A stretch of DNA of 64,000 nucleotides from Linyphia triangularis. Lineage: Eukaryota > Arthropoda > Arachnida > Araneae > Linyphiidae. Below are positions 46,670-57,779 of the stretch, in pieces (position 1 is the first letter of the stretch; each line of letters begins with the position of its first letter). Below the pieces are notes generated by a model that ran no database searches, was not told the DNA's origin, and was given only the letters and a program-made list of their open reading frames with translations. The translations under genes were made by a program, and so were the position numbers. The stretch covers positions 52,960,487-53,024,486 of the forward strand of contig OZ021727.1 of assembly GCA_963978545.1 (NCBI GenBank), written 5' to 3'.

Positions 46670-46938
46670 TAACTTATTCGCATTGGAATCGTCAATGTAG
46701 CTATTAGATTGCTCTACTAAATTCTCCAGTTAGCGAGAACCACTTAGAACATAGTAGAACGTCACTCATACTCATATAAGCTACGTAATCCGTTTTGACT
46801 CCGCCTCTTAGAATACCAAAGCTTGACACTAGTTTGCATCACCCCTTAGCTCCGAGCCATTCTGACAATAAACTTTTATATTTGTTTAATCTCGGCTGCT
46901 TTCTTTATATCCTAAGAGTGTCAACCCTATTTTACCGT

Positions 46939-46941
<3 letters not shown>

Positions 46942-46981
<40 letters not shown>
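46942..46981. repeat. (AT)20 microsatellite
   Basis: A 40-bp AT run. The frame at 46795-47016 crosses it and is an artefact. Confidence 0.95.
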
Positions 46982-46987
<6 letters not shown>

Positions 46988-47220
46988 TTAAAAAAATACA
47001 TATGTTAAAAGTATAGTGTCTCTTCAGCAATTTTATTTTTTACTTCCAAACCATAAAAGAAAGAATTATCAAACAAATTTATTTCTCCTTTTTAAAGGTT
47101 ATGTTGAGCTTTAGTATACAATTTTTTTCTTGAAATAATTTCCAATTCATTAAATATTTATTTTCAAACAATTTTGTGGAGGGGACATTTTATATTGCAG
47201 ATGGAACATGTTATTGTTAA

Positions 47221-47405
47221 AAAATTTGTTCCACCTTACTCCAAAAATTGGTTCATATTTAGCTACAATCATCATTTGGTGCATAGTTTCATGATTTAAT
47301 GGTGTTTACGGTCCGAGGTAGCACCATTAAATCGTGAAACTAAGCACCAAATGTTGGTTGCAGCTCAAGGGGAACCAAGTTTTGGGGCAAGGTGGAACAA
47401 AATTT
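47221..47405. repeat. 185-bp imperfect hairpin inside the TTAA element
   Basis: Arms of about 84 bp (47221-47304 and 47322-47405) pair with scattered mismatches around a 17-nt loop. Outer strings are AAATTTGTTCCACC and GGTGGAACAAAATTT. It may be a nested MITE or a structural part of the host element. Confidence 0.75.
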
Positions 47406-47680
47406 GTAACAGTGTACTAATAAAGTGAAATTTATAGTTTCAAATATGTCTCATGGATTGAAATAACCAGTAGAAATCTCCTGTTTTTACACTTGTAAAC
47501 CCCAGTTGCTACATTTGGCTTTGGTAGCTTGGATGATGATTGAGTATGTAGTCAATTCAAATTTTAAATGTGAATGATAAACTGCTTCCTAAAAATAATT
47601 TCATTAAGAGTTTTTCTGTTTTTTTGAAAATAGTTAATGCTCAATCAATAAAGTATTAAATAAGAGGCAGCATTTTAAGT

Positions 47681-48481
47681 ATGGGGAAAACATTAACAGA
47701 AAGATCTCGTGAATTTAGAAAAAACAAATTGAAGTTAAATCTACTATTGCAAGTAGAACTGAAATTCAAGGAGCGTTTAAGACAGAAATAACAAAGATCA
47801 GCTGCAGCAAAAACTAAAAGTAAGGTATCTTTAGAAATATCTATTTAAAAAGAGAGATTAATAATGGCAAACTTGTGAAAGTTGAAGTTTAGATAAAGAT
47901 ATATTAAATTCAGCATGAAAATTCCCCAGTCAATTTCTCTAAATCAGCACTTGGAAAAAATGTTTCTAAAGTGAATTAGAAATTACTAAGTGAACCTGAA
48001 AAGAAGGTAGCAGCAATAGTTAAAGTTATTGAAGATTTGTCACCATCAAATAAAAAATAATTATTGTTCTACTAACCATTTTTGGAAAAGTCAAATCTTT
48101 GCCAGACCTTAAAAACAAGATAAGCAACAATGCCAGTAATGTGGAAGAAAGTACAAATATTTTTTTAGATGTATGAATATTAGTAGACTATGTTCTGGAC
48201 AAAACGATATTGTGATTATTCAAAATTATAAACGAAAAACGACGATGCAAAAGCATAATATTGTTTATTACAAAGGGTGAATTAATACATAATTGGGCAT
48301 CAAGCTCATCTCAAAAGTCGATGGCAAAAGATACAGAAATCTGTGCCTCACATTTTTTAACTACGTAGAACCTCTGGATAAAGATAAATTAATTATTTTG
48401 ACTGATTCATCGAATACACTTACAGAAGAAGACAAAAGAAGCAACTACCAAATTCACCATGTTTATGTGAAAAATAACTAG
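47681..48481 (+). pseudogene. decayed ORF of the TTAA element
   Basis: Short pieces in sequence order suggest one old protein. 47681-47791 gives MGKTLTERSREFRKN and a Lys/Arg-rich helix before TAA. 48173-48280 gives a piece with SGQNDIVIIQNYKRK and TMQKHN. 48293-48481 gives a 62-residue frame without a known domain. The first two pieces remind me of a conserved arrangement in uncharacterised transposon proteins (a TERSREFR-like start, later a G-x-K/N-D-x-V segment and a MQKR-like segment), but I cannot name the family. Stops and frameshifts show it is not functional. Its placement between the TIRs suggests it belonged to this element. Confidence 0.35.
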
Positions 48482-48869
48482 ATATAATTAGGATTTACAT
48501 CGAAAGGACAATCTCATTAGAAAGTTTTGTTGTAGTCAAACTGAAAAGTTTTAGAAATAAGGACAGATTATTTGAAGCACAAATTACTGTAATTAAAAAA
48601 AAAAAATTAAAGTTATACTTCTCAAAAAATGAGATGAATCGGGAGCAGAGTTTACTTTTTCTTGAAATAAGTTGGATCTGTTATTCACAAGTCTTGCAAA
48701 ACTTGATTGAACTAAGATTTGATGACAAAAAAATTTAATTATAAAATTGAATGTGTAGGCAATATCTACAAATTAACCCTTAAAAAAATTAACAATTTAA
48801 AAAGCAAATTGTAATTTTGCATGCTTTGTACGAAACGACCAATGTGTCTCCTCCGCAACGTGGAAGCAT

Positions 48870-48875
<6 letters not shown>

Positions 48876-48949
<74 letters not shown>
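48876..48949. repeat. (AT)37 microsatellite
   Basis: A 74-bp AT run, just inside a reversed copy of the subterminal GAGGAGACAT motif. Confidence 0.95.
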
Positions 48950-48954
<5 letters not shown>

Positions 48955-49308
48955 TAGATTTTAGATTTTTTTCATACTTTATTTCTCAGTAACTAAAGTA
49001 TCATTAATTCAAATATTTTTTTTTTTTACGGATCTAACTATAACAGTAGAGCGGAGATTCCAAGCTGATAAGTGAATTGAGTAAAAAGTTAAATTTTCCA
49101 ATTACCTCCGCAGCAGTTTGTTATTATTTTATAATAATGTAATTTTTATAAACAAATTTAACTATTAATTATTTTCCTAGCTTATCCCATCACAAGAAGT
49201 TGATTAAAACATAAAAAACATAGTATCATTTACATTTTTTAAATAAGAAAGAAAAAATGATATAATGTCCCCTCCGAAACTGACCAGTTACTAAGGAATT
49301 GCCCTTAA

Positions 49309-49770
49309 TTTAAAATAACACTCTAAAATTTTACTACTTTTACTTTGGAACTTGACCCCATTATGCTTTCGTATATATTACCAGTACATGATATTTTTTA
49401 TTACACATGCCCCTCTGCCAGGGCAACGATACTTCAATGTTTATCAGATATTACTTAATTAATTTGGATTTCAACGTTGTGACCAATATACGCGTTTTGA
49501 GGATACAGAGTGTTCAATAATGCGCTCTGAATAAATGTGTTGTCTGAGAAATAGATGTTTGATTATTGGTAATATGTTTGGTTATTTAATTAATGAAACA
49601 TTATTCACAACGCTAGTTATTACTTGTTACTGCAAGTAAGGCTTTAGTACTAACCACTTCATGAACCCTCATGGCAATATTATCGATTTTAAATTTAAAA
49701 AAAAATCAATTAATTAAACTTAATTTTTTTCCAAACTAAAATAACTAATTAAATTAATCTATAATAACTA
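49309..49770. other. non-coding spacer between two transposons
   Basis: No ORF. The string CCCCTCTGCCAGGGCAACG near 49410 looks transposon-like but has no partner here. Confidence 0.35.
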
Positions 49771-51548
49771 TCCTCTTCACCCCTGAAGATTAACAAAAGG
49801 ATTTAATAAATATTTTACTGTTTCATGGAGTTAATTTGTTGTCGGGGACTATGGAAAAAAAGTATTTTTATTTATAAGGGCCTAAAATTTTAGGTACACG
49901 TATGTGGACCCTAGTTTTCTATTACACAAAATAACAAGAATATTGGAATTGATAAAATACTTGTAAAAGAAGTATTAAAATGTTTTAATTAAACTTTATT
50001 ATTAAACACTTCATTTTTTAAGTAATTTAGAATATTTTCATTACATTTACTTTGAATGGAACTTTTCAAAGGAATTATTTTTCAGCACAAATAAGTAAAT
50101 GTTGCACTTGGTGCACATTACTCTCGTTCTTGATTCGCACCCCACCAGACGACATTTGGAGGCATTTTTGTCGTCGGTAGGTGACCTATATTATCAAATT
50201 ATACATCTTTTGGAAGACGATGAACAACTTTTCGTTGCTTTAAGGGCACGGGAAATTCTTCTTTAGAGGAGTTAGACAGTTTGCGTGGCCTTCCTCTCTG
50301 AGAACTCCCAGATAAATTTCCTTCATACTTCAATAAAGATGAAGCAATAATCATTCTATGCTCCAAAAGGGGCATGTATTTTTTTATGTCATTGCTTTTG
50401 TGAAAGCGCACATAATAAATCCAGCAATTAGATATTGCTAGATCCACAAAATGTGTAAAGATATGCACAGTCCATTTCTTTGTTCTTACAGAACAACAAT
50501 AGTATGCTAAATATCGATTACAGAGATCAGTACCCCCCATCGAAATATTATACATTCGAATTACAGCAGGCTGTGGAAGGCTAACTTTTTTTCTCCTCTT
50601 TAGACAAATCACTTTGTTGTAATAATGCCTGAATCTCATCTGGAGTCCACAAGCCTACAAAAAATAATTTCATATAATATTTTAGAATTATATTTAGTCA
50701 CTACTAGACTGTATACTCAAAGTTATGGTTTTGTATTAAGTTAATTTTAAACAAAACAAACACTAAATCTACTTCTGCACTTAAAACATAACTAAGTTAC
50801 TATTTTTTTTTTTAAATTTTTTTTTTTTAAGTTTTATAGTTTAAAAACGTAAATTCCAGAATGTTTTAAACAGCTTTAAATTAAATAATAAAGCAGTAAA
50901 CAAACACTTTACATACACTCTGTGCACTTACACCATAATACCTCAGCTTACTAATATTTTGTTTTTCTTAAATTGTTCCAAATATTAAGTGTACAATGTT
51001 CTAATATAATTTTAGGACAAATTAATTGAGTAAAAACAAACAGTTAACATACACATACATTTAAACAATAATAACTTACTATTAAATAATAATTATTTAC
51101 TAATTTTAACAATAATTACTTATAACACATTTTCATCATATTACAATAAATTCAGCCTAATGGACGAAGGTACACAAATGTGTACCCAATTATAATTATT
51201 GACCCAACTTTTCAATAAAGCATTTTTACAAACAAAACTATTCTAAGTAGATGTTGAAAGATTAACTTAATTAGAAATAATTTTATTGGATCTATAAATA
51301 ATATTTAAAATACTGAAAATTACTTACGTTTTCGACTTCGCTATGAAGTCGCTATTTTCAGAAAATCACTTTTGTAAACAAATATTTCTCGAGGAAAATT
51401 AAGCCTTTTCTGCCCTCTATGATATTCATTACGAAGCTCAGACATCCCCAAATGTAAAGGTGAGGTTGAAATTACAAATTTTTCCACCATTAAATTTTAC
51501 AAACAAATAATATGAGGTCCACATATGTAGACCTACGGAGTGAAGAGG
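49771..51548 (-). mobile_element. piggyBac-type transposon relic
   Basis: Imperfect termini CCTCTTCACCCC (from 49772) and, read inward from the right end, CCTCTTCACTCC. The right flank is CTAA, one base from the TTAA target, and the left flank is degraded. Three 18-20 bp palindrome-like motifs lie inside: GGTACACGTATGTGGACC near 49892, GGTACACAAATGTGTACC near 51165 and GGTCCACATATGTAGACC near 51516. These could be transposase-binding or structural subterminal repeats. The transposase C-terminal part is on the minus strand. The 5' half is missing or replaced by AT-rich sequence. Confidence 0.7.
50199..50639 (-). pseudogene. piggyBac transposase, C-terminal part
   Basis: 146 residues ending at TAA. 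It contains QPAVIRMYNISMGGTDLCNR, which matches the family segment P-x-x-IxxYNxxMGGVDxxD, then VRTKKWTVHIFTHFVDLAI matching the (R/K)KWxxPLxxHxxDxA segment, and a basic tail GRPRK. In full-length transposases this follows the third catalytic Asp region; the earlier catalytic Asp residues are not found upstream on this strand. The sequence just 5' of the ATG at 50639 (TTTTTTGTAG then GCTTGTGGACTCCAG) resembles a splice acceptor, so this may have been a 3' exon. Otherwise the element is 5' deleted. The segment itself is free of stops, unusual in this window, and suggests limited age. Confidence 0.8.
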
Positions 51549-51925
51549 CTAAATATTGCAACTTATATACTACTTTTTATAATACAGCTGGTATTATTAA
51601 AAAATATCAATCTCACTTTTTTTTTATAAATTGGTTAAAATATTATCTAAGTTTCACCACATAATTTTTATGTAGTTTATTATTATACCTATTAATCAGC
51701 AAATACTAAAAATTATATATTGTCATAAATTACAGTTTAATTATTTTTTTATATTACAAATACTCATAGTTATATAAAGTATCCATGATAGAAGTGTCCC
51801 AAATGAGCTGTATAAATTTATTTAACGTAATAACAATTACAAAGAACGATGGATTTATATACTTCGTTATCTGTTAATACCATAGCATATATAATACTTC
51901 CAGAAAAAGAAAGAAAGAAAAAAAT
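51549..51925. other. AT-rich spacer
   Basis: Nothing recognised between the piggyBac relic and the fold-back repeat. Confidence 0.4.
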
Positions 51926-52345
51926 AGATGTTGTAAAAAAATCCGCCAAGTCAGCCCGAAAAAATTATGAAATCTTATGTTTGCCGCCAAGCTGCAGCGT
52001 TTAATTTCTTTGGGGAACTTGTACACAATGAACTAAATTGTGATTATTAGGGGGGGGGGGGAGTATAAGCATAGGCAATCAGTACTTGACAGACTAGAGT
52101 TATTTCGGATTAATCTCATTTCATTTGCTTCAGCTACTTTGCACCCATTGCACTGAATTGAGATTAAATCTATAAAAACTCTAGCCTGCCAAGTACTGAT
52201 TGCCTATGCTTATCTCCCCCTAATAATCACAATTTAGTTCATTGTGCACAAGTTCCTCAAAGAAATTAAACGCGGCCGCTTGGTGGCAAACATTAGATTT
52301 CATAACTTTTTCTGGCTGACTTGGAGGATTTTTTTACAACGTCTG
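51926..52345. mobile_element. fold-back repeat with about 195-bp arms
   Basis: Arms 51926-52123 and 52154-52345 are reverse complements with modest divergence around a 30-nt spacer. Shared strings include AAGCATAGGCAATCAGTACT, AGTTCATTGTG in the right arm, and CCGCCAAG against the CTTGGTGGC side. A G13 run occurs in the left arm near 52051 where the right arm has only CCCCC. No clear target duplication was found. The frame at 52244-52456 runs out of the right arm and is a shadow. Confidence 0.75.
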
Positions 52346-52566
52346 GGGTTTTTTTTTTGGTGGGGAAGGGGGGGTGGAGATATCAATTCTTTTTGTAGAG
52401 TTTGCAAACTTAACTGCAGTCGAACCAGGCTTCCATTAATCTTTCTCATTAAATGACCATTTCTTAAAAATTTGCCGAGGTTTTCAGTTACTCACATATT
52501 AAGTCAAAATAATTTTTTCCAACCTCTGTAATTGCATTTTATTCACAAAAATTCGGTTTAAACCAT
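52346..52566. other. non-coding spacer
   Basis: G-rich and T-rich runs just outside the fold-back arm; no feature recognised. Confidence 0.35.
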
Positions 52567-52840
52567 CGCCAAATACGACATTATAATCTTACCACTTAGC
52601 CATCCCATGACTAATGTCTCGTTGAATAATCTCCGCACAACATATTTAATGCTCAATAACGTCACACTTGATCATAACAATTCAAAGATTAAAAGTGTGG
52701 AACATCGCACAACTTTCAATTACAGTTTAATACTGGTCACAGCATTTAAATTTGACATGGATCAGTGTAATTTTCTATTTTTGTTTTCTTATTTTCAATA
52801 CTTAAAAAAAAAAAAATCCTGCCAATGTTGCGATTTCTGC
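52567..52840 (-). repeat. possible partial copy C of the dispersed repeat
   Basis: On the minus strand it ends with TTGAAAGTTGTGCGATG followed by TTCCACAC, matching the end of copy A, and the preceding ATGCTGTGACCAGTATTAAA region is close to the corresponding part of copy B. A T12 tract and a TTGGCAGGATTTTT segment correspond loosely to the T-rich middle of copy A. Similarity outside the terminal 30 bp is weak. Confidence 0.4.
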
Positions 52841-53091
52841 TTTCTGCAATAAGTTTTTTGGTATAAGGTATATATTTTTGGTATATATTTGCAATAAGTA
52901 ATGTTTACTTTTTTCTAATTGCACAGTTTAAATAGTTTAACTTTAAGTATCAAACTCACTTCTTGAAATTGAGCAAAAGATGAATATCTGAAATCCATTG
53001 ACCTGTTTTAATTAATCATTATTCGGACTAAAATTCCCAACTTCCGCGATCATTTATGGGGGGTACAAAACCTCTTGCGTATTAACTCATA

Positions 53092-53335
53092 CAAAAGGAA
53101 CTTCCTCTAATCAATCTGAGAGGAATAAAAAAGGAATGGTCTGAATACATCAAAGCGTTTAAGCTGTAGCCCAGGTTAAAATTTCCAAGCATCGAGACCA
53201 TTTCCGGGTTGGGTACAGACTCTCCTACCCATAAACACATACAAAAGGAACTTCCTCTAATCAAGCTGAGAAGATTAAAAAAAATGATAAAAATTGATCA
53301 AATAGTTTTGGCTGTAGCCCTGGCTAAAGTTTTGG
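53092..53335. repeat. two-copy direct repeat, period about 148 bp
   Basis: CAAAAGGAACTTCCTCTAAT is present near 53092 and again near 53240, each followed by a CTGAGA-rich segment, an A-rich run and GCTGTAGCCC. It is a tandem duplication with modest divergence. The minus frame at 53082-53264 covers it and is not a gene. Confidence 0.7.
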
Positions 53336-54763
53336 TCAGAACCAGAAAAACCAAAAGAAAATGAAGAATCAGAAGAACAAAATACCGGTGACTTCGGCGA
53401 TGTTTAAAGGATTCTTTTGCATGTTCCCTTGTTCAATGTTAACAATTATGTTTCTATTTTTCGTTTACTTAACCAGGGCAACATGATGGCAAAAAAAATC
53501 AGGGTTCTAGCTGTAATAGAAACTGAATTGTGAGGGGTCAAAAACGGCCCTAAGCTCTGTCAACATAATATACACTTGCATGTCTGCCGCTTTGTTATCG
53601 GACTTGGCGGTGGAACAATGCCGCGTTCCTAGATAAAGTATAAATAATATAAAGTAAATACACGATATAGATTTTACAGTACATTTGTTTGATATTAAAA
53701 TGGTAATAAACATATTTCCATTAAACAATTAAAAATGAAAGACATAACTATTTTTTTTAACTGTTACTGCCAAAACAATTATATAACTAAGGAAGTATTT
53801 ATAGCTCTCAACAGTAAATTTGACCTTCAGTACCTTAAAAATAATTTGTTACAAAAGTAAATATGCACATAGCTTTACAGTAAATTTCATTGTTGTAAGT
53901 CGTGAAATAAACACATCATTCATACTTAGCTCGAAGAATAGGGAGTAAGGAAGTTGGGGACGTAACCAAATTTGTCAGCAGCTTAAAATTTAGCAATGTT
54001 ATTAGTTTAAGGTATTTGTGTGCATTACTTATAATGCACAATATTAAACTTCTATGTTGACTATGTTATGACAGTTGATATATTTTTCTTTCAATTTTAG
54101 TTAATTACAGTAATTATATATTTCTAGAGTTAAACTTTTTTGTGAAAAATTGCAACTATGCAAACAGCAAACATACACTAAAGCGAATAAAATATCTGTC
54201 TCATAGATTCTCCTGTATCCAAGCAAATATGAAAACAGCATACAGTGGCGACTTGTGATAAATGCTTACCAAAATATTCTAGTGTTATGTTGCAGATAAA
54301 TTCATGGCATTATTTGTCCTTTACAGTGACTGCGTTGGAATGTGCATTCAGAAGAGTAACAAGTTTACTTACATAGGAATTCAAGAAAGTAAAACTAAAT
54401 TATGATGCAAAGTATTTTTCGTACATATTAGAGACCAAAAGTGTAACCAACCATGACAAGATTTTGTCCACACTGAATACAATGTTATTTTTAAAGAATG
54501 TTCATGTTCTGAGAGTAAATGAATCATTCTTTGTTTTCGACTCCCTTAACGTTATATCAACAGTGTATCTGTTGTTTTAAATGAAACTATTTAAATTCTA
54601 TTTTAATTTAGTTCGATTAAAGACTTAAGTAGCTCCATACATAACTTCAATCAAAATTAGCCAACTTATTATATTTTTAATTTAATTATATTATTGAAGT
54701 ATATTTTTCTGAATGGCAGTCTTTATAATTCCTTAAACTGAGATTTCTGGCATCTACGTACTA
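53336..54763. other. non-coding, nothing recognised
   Basis: AT-rich with some balanced patches (53500-53640, 54290-54480). Short frames here carry no recognisable domain. Confidence 0.4.
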
Positions 54764-54972
54764 TCCCGTCAACCGTTGGAGAGACGAAAATTCCACTAAA
54801 CGGATTCCCTTAGTTAAGCGAAGCGGTCGGTCCTGATGAATGCCCGGTTCGCCACAGAGCTGAAGCATAGGAAAACACCGATGTTAGTTCTAGTCCAAAT
54901 GGACTTCCGATGAGGTCAGGCGAAATGGACTTTTTGTTGATAGCAAAAGTTTGACGACTGCGGTTGACGGGA
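54764..54972. mobile_element. TA-flanked MITE (209 bp)
   Basis: Perfect inverted termini TCCCGTCAACCG and CGGTTGACGGGA, flanked by TA on both sides, so a Tc1/mariner-type TA duplication is likely. The interior is much less AT-rich than the surroundings and includes strings like hammerhead ribozyme cores (CCTGATGA near 54831, CCGATGAG and CGAAA near 54909-54925), but I could not build convincing stems. Confidence 0.7.
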
Positions 54973-55530
54973 TATTACACAATTACCGATTTTTCTACAA
55001 TTGTTTTACAAATCAGTGACCAAAGAGTCTTAGAAAACCTATAGAAAGAAATATGTAAAATTATTTTTTAAATATTCTTTATATATACATTTTATTAAAT
55101 TGTCATTTTAATACTTCCTTTTTTAAAGAGGAAACCTTAAATCAGATTCAAATTCTAAAACTTTAAATTATTATTATTATTTTGTATTTTCAGACCAGAC
55201 TGCATTCGAAAAAATGGCGTAAAAATTAAATAAACCACTAAATAAAAAATGCAAGAGGATTTCAAGTACCTTGCACGTTCGTTGCGAAGCGTAAAAGTTT
55301 GATGTATAAAAGTATAGCCGAAGTTTAGTTGGTTAAATGTTGCACGAGGGCACAGGTCAGGTGTGTAATGTCTCTCAGAGGAGACATTTTTTTGTCATTA
55401 ATGCTAAGACAGCTGAAAATACTCAATCTGGAAAGTGTTAGAGAGAAAAAAGAAGTTTAAGCAGTAAGCGTTCTTATATTATTAAGGAAGTTCAGTTGTG
55501 AGTTTGTATACAGGAATAATAAAAAATTTA
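54973..55530. other. non-coding spacer
   Basis: AT-rich; nothing recognised apart from a GAGGAGACAT string near 55379 that equals the subterminal motif of the 46.3 kb element. Confidence 0.35.
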
Positions 55531-55945
55531 TATTGAGTATATTTTTGAATTTGGATGGAAATAACTATGAAACTATCAAATGAGTTATATCCATAATGTA
55601 AGCAATAATATTTAGTTTATAATATTAATAATGCCACATTATTATTATATTCCCAGTTAAGTTCAGATGTTTTAACATATGATTCTTCAAGATGAAGAAT
55701 GTAAAATTTTGAATCAAATTTTAAAGTAATCTTCTTTAAGTTTAAGGACGCAAAATATTGAATCGAATTGATGTTGAGTATATTTTTGAATTCACTTGGA
55801 AAATAACTATGAAACCATCAAATGAGTTAAGTCCATTATGTATGTAAAAATATATAGTTTATAATATTAATAATACCATATTATTATTAGATTCACATTT
55901 AAGTTCAGAAATCTTAATATATTCTTCAAGATGAAAACTGTTCAA
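55531..55945. repeat. two-copy direct repeat, period about 241 bp
   Basis: TTGAGTATATTTTTGAATT starts near 55533 and again near 55774, each followed by ATAACTATGAAAC, CATCAAATGAGTTA, TTTATAATATTAATAAT and ATTCTTCAAGATGAA. The copies are about 170 bp each and clearly diverged. Confidence 0.8.
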
Positions 55946-57338
55946 TTTAATTTGGATGAAAAATGTTGAATATAATTTGGTTAATATGGTCTGTACTAAT
56001 TAACGTTGTTTTGTAAACACAAGTTTTACCTTAATTATTATTAATGCAAACATTATCACATTTTATATCCTTAACTTAAAACTAATTTCACAGTTTTGGG
56101 CATGCAAACACGAACTTCAAAAACTTCCTTTATTTTTCCTAAATAACTACATACCTATCCAATCACTCATCAAACATAATTGCCGAACAATACTATCTGA
56201 AATATTCGTATGCTTGAAACGTGGATGAACAATTTCAGCAAAAAAATAAAATATGTCAGATATATCATTCCAGCATCCAAAGTTAACACATCCATTCATC
56301 AAGCTCTTCCAGTTGCGTGCGTACCCCAGCAACAGAGAGCTTTCAACCCCAAGAAACCCTTTCTATCAACAACACAGTACTTCACAAGCAGAAGAACAGT
56401 CGAGGAAGTTTGTGTTTGTCAGACAAGACATAATGAATGATATAACAGTCACTACACTGCATCTTCTATGCCTTGCTAACGATAGGAAGTGCTTTTATTT
56501 ATTTATGTCACGCAAGACGGCACTATTTGTTTCAACAAGTGGAGGGGTTCCGGTGGTGTTATTTATTTATTTTGGGGAATTTGGATGGTGTTTGTAAAAA
56601 CTAGTTACTTCCAGTCAGAGATGAACTCATCGTTCTCTGGAATTTTCAACGCTTGAAGTGTTTGTCTCTTGTAATATATTTTTCAATTCGGAGTTACATT
56701 AAATTCTAGTTGTCAGAAAAAGTTGTTGCTTGTTTAGGGAAAAGAATGGTTATTCTGTTGAATAGACATTTGTTATGAAACTTTTGTGGAAATTTAGATG
56801 GATTGAAGTAGAAAATTACTGCAAAAAGTATCTGCTACTTTGTAAAAAATGATTCTTACAATTTTAACGAATTTGCGTAATGTTATAAAAATAAGAGTAA
56901 AGTAAAAGATAATTACCATAGTATGTTTCTGTAATTTTACTCTACATGATTAATTTACAATTATAAAAAGTTCTGAGATATGTTTATTACCCGTTCATGA
57001 AATAGTACTTTAATTTAATGTCATAAAAATAGAAAGGAGACAATATGTATTAAAATTTATTCTTGCAATTTTTTAAATATTTGTTTTATTTGTTATTTAA
57101 AAAACTAGATTTGTATTCATATATTATACTGCATCAGAGATTTATTTATCAATCGTAATGTAAATGTATACAATGAAAAAAAGTTTGGCATATAATTATT
57201 GAACGCTTAATGCCATTAATATCATTAAAGAACTTTAGAAAATATAATTTAATTTAATTTCATATCGCTTTTACATTGGAAAACATAAAATACTCTAATT
57301 TTTTGTGTGGCTACCGTTCATAATTTTTTTCGTTAACA
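55946..57338. other. non-coding; possible pol-tail fossil at 56253-56597
   Basis: The 114-codon plus frame at 56253 includes SRKFVFVRQDIM, reminiscent of the (H/Y)VFVRxDxV stretch after the integrase core of gypsy elements. It lacks the flanking GPY motif and any integrase, so the likeness may be chance. The rest is AT-rich with nothing recognised. Confidence 0.25.
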
Positions 57339-57533
57339 TGTTGGGGTGATTTCTCAAAATAACGATGAAAAAATACAAAGGTAGCGCTTTTATTATTATT
57401 TTTAGAGATGTTATATTGAATGTTATGGATAACTATATCTTTTTTCTTGCAAACTACAATCTTGTTCTACTCTGGTTGACCGTTGTCAGGGTAACCATTC
57501 GGCTTTTGTCACTCGCTTATATAAATCTTTACA
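57339..57533 (-). repeat. 3' LTR of gypsy element 2
   Basis: About 195 bp, similar throughout to 61963-62162, with shared strings such as TTTTCTTGCAAACTACAATC, CTGGTTGACCGTTGTCAGG and ATAAATCTTTACA on the plus strand. The frame at 57365-57583 is a shadow. Divergence from the partner is visibly greater than between the LTRs of element 1, suggesting an older insertion. Confidence 0.8.
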
Positions 57534-57779
57534 GACTCCTTCCCTCCAAGAGAATACTTTGTATTGAAGAGAAAAAGTCTTAGAATTAAATAAAAAAGTC
57601 TCCCAGTCTTAAAAGTTTATGCCACCAGTTGGATTCAGAGCATTAATTTAAAGTAGTATTTTGCTCTCAAATTATGATATTTAAGTAAAGTATTACAGGT
57701 TGAAATAAATAAGCCTACCAATAATAATAAGGTTCTAATAAGAATAAATAAAAAATATGTACAAAGTCAATGTCTTACA

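Larger units (their letters stand above)
46296..49304. mobile_element. 3.0 kb TTAA-flanked DNA transposon, superfamily uncertain
   Basis: Terminal inverted repeats: GGGCAATTCTATGGTAACTGGTC at the left and, read inward from the right, GGGCAATTCCTTAGTAACTGGTC, 23 bp with three mismatches (read each as two joined pieces, GGGCAATTC and GTAACTGGTC). TTAA flanks both ends (46292-46295, 49305-49308). A subterminal motif GAGGRGACAT recurs forward at about 46509 and 47178, and reversed at about 48845 and 49265. Inside are a 185-bp hairpin, three (AT)n runs and decayed ORF pieces from 47681. The TTAA target fits Kolobok or piggyBac; I saw no DDE catalytic domain. Confidence 0.75.

Noticed and set aside
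54764..54972. Functional hammerhead ribozyme
   Set aside because: Core-like strings are present but one invariant base is changed and stems I and II do not form well; retained only as a low-interest finding.
56253..56597. Gypsy pol tail
   Set aside because: Only one short VFVRQD-like string; no integrase core, GPY motif or LTR next to it, so not called as a gene.
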